Below are positions 1-7,510 of a stretch of 36,999 bases of DNA, piece by piece. The DNA is taken from positions 1 through 36,999 of the forward strand of contig JAFEDR010000005.1 in assembly GCA_018241525.1 (NCBI GenBank), written 5' to 3'. Within the stretch, counting starts at the first letter, position 1. Every line of letters starts with the position of its first letter. The position numbers and the translations under genes are program-made. The notes beneath the pieces are model-generated. The model saw only the letters and a program-made list of their open reading frames with translations. It ran no database searches and was not told where the DNA came from. The stretch is from Pseudomonadota bacterium. Its GTDB lineage: Bacteria > Pseudomonadota > Gammaproteobacteria > Steroidobacterales > Steroidobacteraceae.

Positions 1-1946
1 CCCGCGGCGGCGCCGGCCGCGGCGCCGGCCGCCTCGGGCGGCGGCGGCAGCGGCGGCACGATCGGCACCGCGCACTCGAGGCAGGCCACCGTCGGGTTCG
101 CGGCCATCACCACCCGGCCGCTCGCATCGCTGACGCGCTCGATCAGGTACGGCTGCACGCGGAAGCCCGAGTTCGCGAACACCGCGAAGCCCGAGGCCAT
201 CTGCAGCGGCGTCAGCTGCGCGGTGCCGAGCGCCATCGTCAGGTTGTGCGGCAATTCGTCCTTGTCGAAGCCGAAGCGGGTCGCGTAGTCGAGCCCGTAC
301 TCGACGCCGAGCGCGCGCAGCACGCGGATCGAGACGAGGTTGCGCGAGCGGGCGAGCGCGTCGCGCAGCCGCGTCGGGCCGTAGAAATGGCGCGCGTCGT
401 TCTCCGGCCGCCACATCTCCTCGAGGCCGGCGCCCTCGATCACGACCGGTGCGTCGAGCACCGTGGTCGCGGCCGTGAAGCCGTGCTCGAGCGCACCCGA
501 GTAGATGAACGGCTTGAAGCTGGAGCCCGGCTGGCGCTTCGCCTGCACGACGCGGTTGAACTGGTTCGTGTAGAAGTCGAAGCCGCCGACCAGCGAGGTG
601 ATCGCGCCGTCCTGCGGGTCGAGCGACACGAACGCGCCCTGCACCAGCGGCACCTGCGCGAGCAGCGCGTAGCCGCCGCCGGCCGGCAGCAGGTAGACGA
701 CGTCGCCCGCGCTGACCACGTCGCCCGGCTGGCGCGGCGGCGCGCCGGCGCTGCCGTCCTTGTTGGCGCGGCGCGCCCAGGCGAGCCCCGACTCCCACGG
801 CACCACGTAGTGCCGGCCGTCCTTGCCGAAGGCACCGACGTTCTTGGGCCCGAGCGTGTCGACCACCGCCGGCACGAGCCCGCCGGTCGGCGCGAAGTGC
901 TCGAGCATCGCGATCGCCTCGCGCGCGTCCTTCGGCGGACGCTGCGCGTGGCCCGAGGCCCCGCGCCAGCCGTGGCGGCGGTCGTACTCGAGCAGCGCGG
1001 CGCGCAGCGACCAGTCGGCGGCGCGCTGCAGGCGGCTGTCGATGGTGGTGCGCACCTCGTAGCCGGCGCTGTAGAGCTCCTCGCCGAAGCGATCGGCGAG
1101 GTCGTTGCGCACCATCTCGGCGACGTACGGCGCGTCAACCTCGACGCGTGCGCCGTGCTCGGTGGTCTCGATCGGCGCGGCGATCGCGCCGTCGTGCTCG
1201 GCGGCGTTGATGTAGCCCTTCTCGAGCATGCGCCGCAGCACGTAGGCGCGCCGCTGGCGCGCGCGCTCCGGGTTCGTGATCGGGTTCAGCGTCGAGGGCG
1301 CCTTCGGCAACCCCGCGATGGTCGCGATCTCGGCGACCGTCAGGTCCGGCAGGTCCTTGCCGTAGTAGACCTCGGCAGCGGCCGCGACGCCGTAGGCGCG
1401 CTCGCCGAGGAAGATCTTGTTGAGGTAGAGCGTCAGGATCTCCTGCTTCGAGAACTCGCTCTCGATGCGGAACGACAGGAAGATCTCGCGCAGCTTGCGC
1501 CGGAGCTGCTTCTCCGGCGTCAGGAACATGTTCCGCGCCAGCTGCATCGTGATCGTGCTGCCGCCCTGGCGCGCCTCGCCGGTGGCCGCGGTGACGATCA
1601 GTGCGCGCGTGAGCCCGAATGCGTCGATGCCACCGTGCGAGAAGAAGCGGTCGTCCTCGGCGGCGAGGAAGGCGTTCACGACACGCTTCGGCACGTCCTC
1701 GAAGCGCACCGGGATGCGGCGCTGCTCGCCGATCTGCGCGAGCAGGCGGCCATCGCGCGTGTAGACCCTCAGCGGCACCTGCAGGTGCACGTCCCGCAGC
1801 TGCGCCACCTCGGGCAGCGTCGGCGCCAGGTAGTAATAAGTGGCGAGACCCGCGAGCAGCACGCCGCCGGCCGCGAGGATCGCGACGATGGCGAGAACGG
1901 CGCCTACGCGTACATAACGGGGATCGGTAATTGTGAACTGGCGCAA
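1..1946 (-). CDS. mrcA: Penicillin-binding protein 1A, C-terminus cut by window edge
   Basis: Bifunctional inner-membrane peptidoglycan glycosyltransferase/transpeptidase. About 648 codons are present. Reading leftward: a short cytoplasmic tail and one membrane anchor (about residues 10-30, VGAVLAIVAILAAGGVL), then the GT51 domain with catalytic Glu97 in EDDRFFSHGG and the GGSTITMQLARN motif, then the transpeptidase domain with SSFK (catalytic Ser475) and SRN. The KTG motif lies beyond the edge. Near the cut end is VACLECAVP, typical of gammaproteobacterial PBP1A, followed by a Pro/Ala-rich linker. The start is taken as TTG at 1946: an in-frame stop lies just upstream, and no in-frame ATG or GTG occurs near the expected N-terminus. 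It is divergent from the pil operon, a common gammaproteobacterial order. Family assignment is certain; the exact start is less so. Confidence 0.93.
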   Translation of the reverse strand, partial: MRQFTITDPRYVRVGAVLAIVAILAAGGVLLAGLATYYYLAPTLPEVAQLRDVHLQVPLRVYTRDGRLLAQIGEQRRIPVRFEDVPKRVVNAFLAAEDDRFFSHGGIDAFGLTRALIVTAATGEARQGGSTITMQLARNMFLTPEKQLRRKLREIFLSFRIESEFSKQEILTLYLNKIFLGERAYGVAAAAEVYYGKDLPDLTVAEIATIAGLPKAPSTLNPITNPERARQRRAYVLRRMLEKGYINAAEHDGAIAAPIETTEHGARVEVDAPYVAEMVRNDLADRFGEELYSAGYEVRTTIDSRLQRAADWSLRAALLEYDRRHGWRGASGHAQRPPKDAREAIAMLEHFAPTGGLVPAVVDTLGPKNVGAFGKDGRHYVVPWESGLAWARRANKDGSAGAPPRQPGDVVSAGDVVYLLPAGGGYALLAQVPLVQGAFVSLDPQDGAITSLVGGFDFYTNQFNRVVQAKRQPGSSFKPFIYSGALEHGFTAATTVLDAPVVIEGAGLEEMWRPENDARHFYGPTRLRDALARSRNLVSIRVLRALGVEYGLDYATRFGFDKDELPHNLTMALGTAQLTPLQMASGFAVFANSGFRVQPYLIERVSDASGRVVMAANPTVACLECAVPIVPPLPPPPEAAGAAAGAAA

Positions 1947-1950
1947 GTAT

Positions 1951-1981
1951 TTGCCTCGCCGGGGGGGCGATTATGCATAGT
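1951..1981 (+). promoter_or_regulatory. Candidate sigma-70 promoter for the riboswitch/pil leader
   Basis: A TTGCCT -35-like hexamer (1951-1956) is followed by an A/T-containing patch TATGCATAGTA (1972-1982) that could hold the -10. Spacing is 15 bases to TATGCA or 18 to GCATAG, neither ideal. It lies immediately before the riboswitch aptamer, where a promoter is required. The opposite strand carries CATAAT (1975-1970), a possible -10 for the PBP1A gene, so the two promoters would overlap. This is inferred from position and weak matches only. Confidence 0.35.
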
Positions 1982-1985
1982 AGTA

Positions 1986-2090
1986 GACGCTCAAGGGCAA
2001 ACCCATCGAAAGGTGGGGACGCAAAGCCTCCGGTCTAACGGTGTGGTCGACGTCGCGTCGGCCGGGCCAATGACAGCGGGGTTGCCGGCG
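1986..2090 (+). ncRNA. Cyclic di-GMP-I (GEMM-I) riboswitch aptamer
   Basis: The conserved blocks of the GEMM-I aptamer appear in order. AGGGCAAACC (1994-2003) leads into helix P2, CCCATC (2002-2007) paired with GGTGGG (2012-2017) and capped by a GAAA tetraloop (2008-2011). GACGCAAAGCC (2018-2028) and TCCGG (2029-2033) follow. A P3 arm comes next, with its distal helix GGTCGACG (2045-2052) pairing CGTCGGCC (2056-2063) over a 3-base loop. The 3' block AGCGGGGTTGCCG (2075-2087) closes it. These match the Vibrio Vc2 aptamer nearly base for base in the conserved parts, including the GGG that contains the ligand-contacting guanine (G20) and the conserved C of the 3' strand. The class binds cyclic di-GMP; the G in the first block argues against the cAMP-GMP variant. 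It sits upstream of pilM, so c-di-GMP control of pilus genes is the natural inference. Ends are approximate. Confidence 0.88.
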
Positions 2091-2092
2091 GG

Positions 2093-2125
2093 GAGGACTC
2101 ACGCGCGCGATTCATCGCGCCCCTC
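2093..2125 (+). other. Hairpin just after the aptamer, possible expression platform
   Basis: GCGCGA (2105-2110) pairs with TCGCGC (2115-2120) over TTCA. GAGG (2093-2096) can extend the stem with CCTC (2122-2125). It begins where the riboswitch P1 strand ends, the usual place for an expression platform. No run of U follows, so it is not a classical intrinsic terminator. The regulatory role is inference. Confidence 0.3.
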
Positions 2126-2172
2126 TCGCTGCTCGCATCCCTCTGCATTGAGACACGCCCGGCGCACGGAAG

Positions 2173-2220
2173 TGCTGCACGGTGAGATCGCGCGGGAGCG
2201 CGTTGGGCGGGTGTGCAGCA
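2173..2220 (+). other. Strong inverted repeat in the pil leader RNA
   Basis: TGCTGCAC (2173-2180) and GTGCAGCA (2213-2220) are perfect 8-base complements. Inside them CGCGC (2189-2193) pairs with GCGCG (2198-2202) over a GGGA loop of the GNRA type. The result is a two-tier structured element in the long leader between riboswitch and pilM. Two smaller inverted repeats follow: GGCCC/GGGCC (2229-2244) and CGGTT/AACCG (2254-2264). I do not recognise the element. It may be part of the riboswitch output, a terminator without a U-tract, or an independent RNA. Confidence 0.45.
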
Positions 2221-2283
2221 GGTCTCGGGGCCCCCGACAGGGCCTTGGCAGGGCGGTTGAACCGTGATTGGTCTCACGTTCCA

Positions 2284-2326
2284 TTTAACAGTTTGTTGCT
2301 ATAAAGTTGCTCGGTAATCCTAAAGC
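2284..2326 (+). promoter_or_regulatory. AT-rich patch ahead of pilM, possible second promoter
   Basis: In an otherwise GC-rich window this stretch is conspicuously A/T-rich, with TTTAACA (2284-2290), TATAAA (2300-2305) and TAATCCTAAAG (2315-2325). TTGTTG (2293-2298) with TAATCC (2315-2320) has a 16-base spacer and could act as -35/-10. If real, it would allow riboswitch-independent expression of pilM. The rest of 2097-2371 contains no convincing gene: the open frames there have no ribosome binding site and no protein-like composition. Confidence 0.3.
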
Positions 2327-2336
2327 GGATCGGCGG

Positions 2337-2370
2337 CAAGACTATTTAAGGTCTTGAAAGAAAAAGGATT
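2337..2370 (+). promoter_or_regulatory. Stem-loop and ribosome binding site of pilM
   Basis: CAAGAC (2337-2342) pairs with GTCTTG (2351-2356) around an 8-base A/T-rich loop. The purine-rich binding site AAAAAGGA (2361-2368) comes just after it, a few bases before the ATG at 2372. The purine run decides for ATG 2372 over an in-frame TTG at 2354, which lies within the stem. The stem ends only 5 bases before the binding site and could influence ribosome access. Confidence 0.5.
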
Positions 2371-2371
2371 T

Positions 2372-3460
2372 ATGAAGCTTTCTCTGCCGCAGTTCTCCTT
2401 CTCTTTTGGGGCCAAATACCGCCCCCTGATCGGGCTCGACATCACCACGTCCTCGATCAAGCTGATCGAGCTGTCGCTGTCGGGCGGCCAGTACCGGGTC
2501 GAGGCCTATGCGGCCGAGGCGACCCCGCACAGCGCGATCAACGAGAAGGCGATCGTCGATGCGGCGGCGGTGGGCGAGGCGATCAAGCGCGCGATCAAGC
2601 GCAGCGGCGCGCGCGCCAAGGAAGCCGCGGTCGCGATCTCCGGCGATGCCGCGATCACGAAGGTCATCCAGATGCCGCGCGCCCTCGGTGGCCGCGACCT
2701 CGAATCACAGGTCGAGCTGCAGGCCGACCAGTACATCCCGTTCCCGATGGAGGAAGTCAGCTACGACTTCGAGGTGATGGGCCCGTCCGAGAAGGACGCG
2801 GAGATGCAGGACGTGCTCTTGGTCGCGACGCGGACCGAGAACGTCGAGCAGCGCCAGGCGGCGGTGTCCGCGGCCGGCCTCACCGCGCACATCGTCGACG
2901 TCGAGGCCTTCGCGCTCGAGAACGCCTGCCGGTTGATGACGCACCAGATGGTCGACGGCGGCCAGGAGCGCACGGTCGCGGTGGTCGACTTCGGCGCGAG
3001 CACCACCACCTTCAGCGTCCTCAAGAGCCTGCGCGTGATCTACACGCGCGACTTCGCCTTCGGCGGCCAGCAGCTGACCGAAGAGATCATGCGCACCTAC
3101 GGCCTCTCGATGGAGGAGGCCGGTCGCGCCAAGAAGGAGGGCGGCCTGCCGTCCAACTTCCAGCCCGAGGTGCTCGATCCGTTCATCGACGACATGACCC
3201 AGCAGGTCAGTCGCAGCCTGCAGTTCTACCTTGCCTCGGGCAGTGGTCGCGAGCAGCCGGAGCAGATCCTGATCTGCGGCGGCTGCGCGAACATCCCTGG
3301 CGTCGCCGACGTGATCGCGAGTCGCGTCGGCATCCCGGCCGAGCGTGGTGACCCGCTCGGGCAGATGAAACTGTCCTCGAAGGCGAAGGCGCAGGGCGTG
3401 TCCAAGGACGCGACGGCGCTGCTGATCGCATGCGGCCTCGCGCTGCGGAGCTTCGACTGA
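2372..3460 (+). CDS. pilM: Type IV pilus assembly protein PilM
   Basis: Cytoplasmic actin-like (FtsA/ParM fold) ATP-binding protein of the type IV pilus alignment subcomplex; it binds the cytoplasmic tail of PilN and links the motor side to the inner-membrane PilN-PilO pair. The protein is 362 residues, normal for the family. The N-terminal GLDITTSSIKLIEL segment is the first phosphate-binding strand-turn, AVVDFGASTTTFSVL the second, and ILICGGCANIPGVADVI the adenosine-side motif near the C-terminus. The start at ATG 2372 is supported by the purine-rich site just upstream. Its stop overlaps the pilN start by one base (TGATG), so the two are translationally coupled. It is the first gene after the c-di-GMP riboswitch leader. 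Confidence 0.96.
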   Translation: MKLSLPQFSFSFGAKYRPLIGLDITTSSIKLIELSLSGGQYRVEAYAAEATPHSAINEKAIVDAAAVGEAIKRAIKRSGARAKEAAVAISGDAAITKVIQMPRALGGRDLESQVELQADQYIPFPMEEVSYDFEVMGPSEKDAEMQDVLLVATRTENVEQRQAAVSAAGLTAHIVDVEAFALENACRLMTHQMVDGGQERTVAVVDFGASTTTFSVLKSLRVIYTRDFAFGGQQLTEEIMRTYGLSMEEAGRAKKEGGLPSNFQPEVLDPFIDDMTQQVSRSLQFYLASGSGREQPEQILICGGCANIPGVADVIASRVGIPAERGDPLGQMKLSSKAKAQGVSKDATALLIACGLALRSFD

Positions 3461-4062
3461 TGCCGCGTATTAACCTACTGCCGTGGCGCCAGCAGGAACG
3501 CGCCAAGCGCCAGAAGGAATTCGGACTCGCTGCCGTCGGTGCGGTGATCGCCGCCGCCGCGGTGACGCTGTTCACCGTCTGGGGCTACGACTGGTCGATC
3601 CAGCGTCAGAAGGAGCGCAACGAGCTCCTGAAGACCGAGATCGCCGAGCTCGACAAGCAGATCACCGAAATCCTCGGCCTCGAGGCCCAGAAGCAGCGCA
3701 TGAAGGCGCGCATGGACATCATCCAGCGCCTGCAGCGCAGCCGGCCCGAGGTCGTGCACGTGTTCGACCAGCTCGCGCGGACGCTGCCGGACGGCGTCTA
3801 CCTGAGCACGGTCAAGCAGAACGACAAGAAGCTCGAGCTGAAGGGCATCGCCCAGTCCTCGACCCGCGTCTCGACCTTCATGCGCAACATCGAGGCCTCG
3901 CCCTGGCTGACGAACCCGGAGCTGCAGGTCGTCGAGACGCTGAAGAGCGGCGGCTCGGGCTCGGAGTTCACGCTGTTCGCGACCCAGAAGAGCCTCGAGC
4001 CGGCCGACGATGAGCTGAAGCCGCGCAAACCCCCGCGGCCGGTGGGAGCGTCCGGACCATGA
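3460..4062 (+). CDS. pilN: Type IV pilus assembly protein PilN
   Basis: Bitopic inner-membrane protein of 200 residues that forms the PilN-PilO dimer connecting cytoplasmic PilM with PilP and the secretin. It begins MPRINLLPWR: the INLLPW peptide is the signature that docks into PilM. A single membrane span lies at about residues 22-42, followed by a coiled coil rich in Lys, Glu and Gln (about 45-90) and a small ferredoxin-like periplasmic domain. ATG 3460 overlaps the pilM stop; an upstream in-frame start inside pilM is disfavoured because it would bury the INLLPW tail. The 3' end overlaps pilO by four bases (ATGA). Confidence 0.95.
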   Translation: MPRINLLPWRQQERAKRQKEFGLAAVGAVIAAAAVTLFTVWGYDWSIQRQKERNELLKTEIAELDKQITEILGLEAQKQRMKARMDIIQRLQRSRPEVVHVFDQLARTLPDGVYLSTVKQNDKKLELKGIAQSSTRVSTFMRNIEASPWLTNPELQVVETLKSGGSGSEFTLFATQKSLEPADDELKPRKPPRPVGASGP

Positions 4063-4721
4063 ACTTCCTTGAAGAACTCCAGCGGCTGGACCCGAAGGAT
4101 CCGGGGCGCTGGCCGTTCCTGTTCCGCGCGCTCGCGGTGCTCGCGCTGTTCGTGGTGCTCACCGGCGTGTTCGTCTACTTCTTCCCGCTGCAGAACCAGG
4201 CGCCCGACCTCGAGCGCGCTCGCCGCGAAGAAGACGACCTGATGCGCACCTTCGACGAGCGGCAGCGCAAGGCCGCCAACATCGACGCCTACAAGGCGCA
4301 GCTCAAGGAGATGGAGCGCTCCTTCGGCGCGATGCTCCGCCAGCTGCCGGGCCGCACCGAGGTGCCGAGTCTGCTGGTCGACATCTCGCAGACCGGCCTC
4401 GCGGCCGGCCTGCAGGAGAAGCTGTTCCAGCCGGCGACCGAGGTGCACCGCGACTTCTACGCCGAGCTGCCGATCAAGATCCGTCTGACGGGCTCGTATC
4501 ACCAGTTCGGCAGCTTCGTCAGCGGCATCGCGGCGCTGCCGCGCATCGTGACGCTGCACGACATCCAGATCTCGCCGGAGGGCAAGGACGCGAGTCCCGA
4601 CCGCCTGACGCTCGACGTCACCGCCAAGACCTACCGCTACCTGGACGACTCCGAGCTCGCGGCCGCGGCCGAGAAGGGCAAGGCCGCCAAGGGACCGGGT
4701 AAGCCGGGGGGAGGCGCCTGA
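4059..4721 (+). CDS. pilO: Type IV pilus assembly protein PilO
   Basis: Inner-membrane partner of PilN, 220 residues. A cytoplasmic tail (NFLEELQRLDPKDPGRWP) is followed by one membrane span at about 23-45, a charged coiled coil (about 50-95), and a periplasmic ferredoxin-like domain including LPIKIRLTGSYHQFGSFVSGIAALPRIVTLHDI, the most conserved part of the family. It ends in a Lys/Gly/Pro-rich tail. PilO pairs with PilN and recruits PilP. The start overlaps the pilN stop (ATGA) and the stop overlaps the pilP start (TGATG), so the whole block behaves as one operon. Confidence 0.95.
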   Translation: MNFLEELQRLDPKDPGRWPFLFRALAVLALFVVLTGVFVYFFPLQNQAPDLERARREEDDLMRTFDERQRKAANIDAYKAQLKEMERSFGAMLRQLPGRTEVPSLLVDISQTGLAAGLQEKLFQPATEVHRDFYAELPIKIRLTGSYHQFGSFVSGIAALPRIVTLHDIQISPEGKDASPDRLTLDVTAKTYRYLDDSELAAAAEKGKAAKGPGKPGGGA

Positions 4722-5248
4722 TGTCGCGCACTCACCGCACCGTCCTCGTCGCCGCGCTCGCCGCGGTGCTGCTCGCGCCGCTCAGCGGCTGCGGCGGCGG
4801 CACCTCGGACCTGAAGCGCGAGCTCGAGGAGAAGAAGAAGCGCCCGGGCAGCCGCATCGAGCCGCTGCCGGAGATCAAGCCGTACGAGTCGTTCGTCTAC
4901 GACCCGAACGGGCTGCGCTCGCCGTTCCAGCCGAGCGTCCCGGTGGTCGCGCCGGGCGCCGGCGGCGTGCGCCCCGACGCGCACCGCAACCGCGAGTTCC
5001 TCGAGGGCTTCTCGCTCGACACGTTGCGCATGGTCGGCACGCTGCACCAGGGCGGCCGGACCTACGGGCTCGTCCAGACCAAGGACGGACTGATCCACAA
5101 GGTGCTCCCCGGCAATTACGTCGGACAGAACGACGGCCGGGTCACCACCATCGGCGATTCGAAGATCACGGTCGTCGAGATCGTGCCCGACGGCATGGGC
5201 GGCTACATGGAACGCCCCGCCGCGATCGCGCTCGCGGCGACTAACTGA
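4721..5248 (+). CDS. pilP: Type IV pilus lipoprotein PilP
   Basis: Inner-membrane lipoprotein of 175 residues that bridges PilN-PilO and the secretin PilQ in the periplasm. The signal peptide ends in lipobox LSGC with Cys24 as the lipidation site. A disordered linker (about 25-70) carries a run of charged residues and Pro. The C-terminal HR-type beta domain contains LDTLRMVGTLHQGGRTYGLVQTKDGLIHKVLPGNYVGQNDGRVTTI, characteristic of PilP. It overlaps pilO by one base and precedes pilQ by about 20 bases. Confidence 0.95.
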   Translation: MSRTHRTVLVAALAAVLLAPLSGCGGGTSDLKRELEEKKKRPGSRIEPLPEIKPYESFVYDPNGLRSPFQPSVPVVAPGAGGVRPDAHRNREFLEGFSLDTLRMVGTLHQGGRTYGLVQTKDGLIHKVLPGNYVGQNDGRVTTIGDSKITVVEIVPDGMGGYMERPAAIALAATN

Positions 5249-5269
5249 GTTTTACCGGGAGTAGTGGGA

Positions 5270-7465
5270 ATGAAAGCCATCCTCGGGCCTGCCAACGCCG
5301 CGACGCGCCGCTCGGACGCGCGCCTCGGCTTCGTCATGCTGGCCCTCGTACTCGCGTGCCTGCCGTCCGGCGCCGCCCTCGCACAGGCGGTCGCCAACCG
5401 GCTCGAGGCCGTCGACGTCACCACGCTCCCCGGCCAGCAGGTGCAGCTGAAGCTGCGCACCTCCGGCCCGGCACCGCAGCCGCTCGCCTTCACGATCGAC
5501 CGGCCCGCCCGCATCTCGCTCGACCTGCCGGGCGTCACGCTCGCGCTGACCCAGCGCCGCATCGACGTGAAGTCGGCGGGCGTCGACAGCGTGGTCGCGG
5601 GCGAGGCCAGCGGCCGCACCCGCGTGGTGCTGAACCTCGATTCGCAGCTGCCCTACGACACCCGTGTCGAGGGCAATTCGATCATCGTCACGGTCGGCCA
5701 GAGCCGCAGCGCCGCGAGCGCGGGTGCGAGCGCCGTCGCCGCGGCCCCGGCGGCAACCGCCGCGGGCGGCGACCGCCGCGTCGCCTCGATCGACTTCCGC
5801 CGCGCGCCGGACGGCACCGGCCGCGTGTCGGTGGCGCTGTCCGATCCGCGCACGCCGGTGAACCTGCGCCAGGAAGGCCAGCAGGTCGTGGTCGACTTCG
5901 TCGGCGCCAAGATCGGCGCGGACCTCGTGAAGCGCTACGACGTGGTCGACTTCGCGACCCCGGTGAACTTCGTCGACGCGCTCAAGATCGACAACAGCTC
6001 GCGCCTCGTGATCAACGCGCAGGGCGACTACGAGCAGCTCGCGTACCAGACCGACAACCAGTACGTGGTCGAGATCCGCCGCGCGGCGCCGGCGAGTGCC
6101 AAGGGCAAGGCGCCCGAGGACAAGAAGGAATACACCGGCGAGCGCCTGACCCTGAACTTCCAGGACATCGACGTGCGCGCGGTGCTGCAGCTGCTGGCCG
6201 ACACCAGCGGCCAGAACATCGTGGTCTCCGACAGCGTGCAGGGCGCAGTGACGCTGCGCCTGCAGAACGTGCCGTGGGACCAGGCGCTCGACATCGTGAT
6301 GCGCACCAAGGGCCTCGCGATGCGCCGCCGCGACAACGTGATCCTGGTCGGCCCGACCGAGGAGCTCGCGAGCCGCGAGAAGGCCGAACTGCAGGCCCGC
6401 AAGGAGGTCGAGGAACTCGCGCCGCTGCGGACCGAGTACCTGCAGGTCAACTACGCCAAGGCGACCGACCTCGCGGTGCTGATCAAGGGCAAGTCCGGCA
6501 ACACGCTGATCTCGCCGCGCGGCAGCGTCGCGATCGACGAGCGCACCAACACCCTGCTGCTGCAGGACACGGCCGACCGCCTCGCCGACATCCGCCGCCT
6601 GGTCTCGACCCTCGACATCCCGGTCCGCCAGGTGCTGATCGAGTCGCGGGTTGTGATCGTCAACGACGACTTCAGCCGCCAGCTGGGCGTGCGCCTCGGC
6701 ACCACCAGCGTCCAGAAGAATGGCAACAACGGCCTGGTCTCGATCTCGGGCGACGCGGCCTCGAACAACACGATCGTCAGCTCGGCGATCGCGAACCTGC
6801 AGAAGGGCACGGGTCCCTTCCCGGTCACGATCCCGACGGCGACCAGCGGCACGCCGAGTTACCTCGACCGCTACAACGTCAACGTGCCGATCGCGAACCC
6901 GGCGGGCCAGATCGCCCTGTCGATCTTGAACGGTAACTACCTGGTCGACCTCGAGCTCTCGGCCGCGCAGGCCGAGGACCGCGCCGAGATCGTCTCGGCA
7001 CCGCGCGTGATCACTTCCAACCAGAAGGAAGCGATCATCGAGCAGGGCGTCGAGATCCCGTACCAGGAGTCGTCGTCGTCCGGCGCGACGACCACGCAGT
7101 TCAAGAAGGCGGTGCTGTCGCTGAAGGTCAAGCCGCAGATCACGCCGGACAACCGCGTGATCATGGACCTGACCGTGTCGAAGGACAGCGTCGGCCAGCT
7201 GGTGCAGAGCGCGACCGGCGGCCAGGTGCCGTCAATCGACACGCGCCAGATCACGACCCAGGTGCTCGTCAACGACGGCCAGACGGTCGTGCTCGGCGGC
7301 ATCATGGAGACGGAGCGCCGTACGGCCGACACCAAGGTGCCGCTGCTCGGCGACATCCCGGTGCTCGGCTACCTGTTCAAGAGCCGGACGCGGACGAACA
7401 ACAAGGACGAACTCCTGATTTTCGTGACGCCGAAGATCCTGCGTGAGGGAGCCAACCTGTACTGA
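5270..7465 (+). CDS. pilQ: Type IV pilus secretin PilQ
   Basis: Outer-membrane secretin through which the pilus exits, 731 residues. A signal peptide ends near ALA-QA (about residue 37). Two AMIN domains follow (about 45-130 and 165-260), predicted to bind peptidoglycan. The STN/N0 domain is next (about 290-360, LNFQDIDVRAVLQLLADTSG), then the N1 secretin domain (about 390-450), then the secretin core with VPLLGDIPVLGYLFKS and ELLIFVTPKIL at the C-terminus. ATG 5270 is chosen over GTG 5264 because the GGGAG purine run at 5257-5262 spaces correctly only to the ATG. It is the last gene of the classical pilMNOPQ set. Confidence 0.96.
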   Translation: MKAILGPANAATRRSDARLGFVMLALVLACLPSGAALAQAVANRLEAVDVTTLPGQQVQLKLRTSGPAPQPLAFTIDRPARISLDLPGVTLALTQRRIDVKSAGVDSVVAGEASGRTRVVLNLDSQLPYDTRVEGNSIIVTVGQSRSAASAGASAVAAAPAATAAGGDRRVASIDFRRAPDGTGRVSVALSDPRTPVNLRQEGQQVVVDFVGAKIGADLVKRYDVVDFATPVNFVDALKIDNSSRLVINAQGDYEQLAYQTDNQYVVEIRRAAPASAKGKAPEDKKEYTGERLTLNFQDIDVRAVLQLLADTSGQNIVVSDSVQGAVTLRLQNVPWDQALDIVMRTKGLAMRRRDNVILVGPTEELASREKAELQARKEVEELAPLRTEYLQVNYAKATDLAVLIKGKSGNTLISPRGSVAIDERTNTLLLQDTADRLADIRRLVSTLDIPVRQVLIESRVVIVNDDFSRQLGVRLGTTSVQKNGNNGLVSISGDAASNNTIVSSAIANLQKGTGPFPVTIPTATSGTPSYLDRYNVNVPIANPAGQIALSILNGNYLVDLELSAAQAEDRAEIVSAPRVITSNQKEAIIEQGVEIPYQESSSSGATTTQFKKAVLSLKVKPQITPDNRVIMDLTVSKDSVGQLVQSATGGQVPSIDTRQITTQVLVNDGQTVVLGGIMETERRTADTKVPLLGDIPVLGYLFKSRTRTNNKDELLIFVTPKILREGANLY

Positions 7466-7510
7466 CGCCCTGCGGGGAGGCGGCAGGCGGAAACGGATTT
7501 GGGAGGACGG

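Noticed and set aside
1..60. GC-rich simple repeat at the left edge
   Set aside because: It encodes the Pro/Ala-rich linker of PBP1A in the minus-strand frame and needs no separate explanation.
1938..1955. Sigma-54-like promoter CTGGCGCAAGTATTTGCCT before the riboswitch
   Set aside because: GG and GC are 13 bases apart instead of the strict 12, and the -24 element lies inside the first PBP1A codons. Spacing errors of this kind normally abolish sigma-54 recognition.
2229..2264. Intrinsic terminator before pilM
   Set aside because: Short hairpins are present but none is followed by a T-tract; calling a terminator would go beyond the evidence.
246..2267. Very long rightward open frame opposite PBP1A, running into the pil leader
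   Set aside because: Arg/Ala/Val/Asp-rich translation with no motif; it is the mirror of PBP1A in GC-rich DNA, and its tail crosses the riboswitch.
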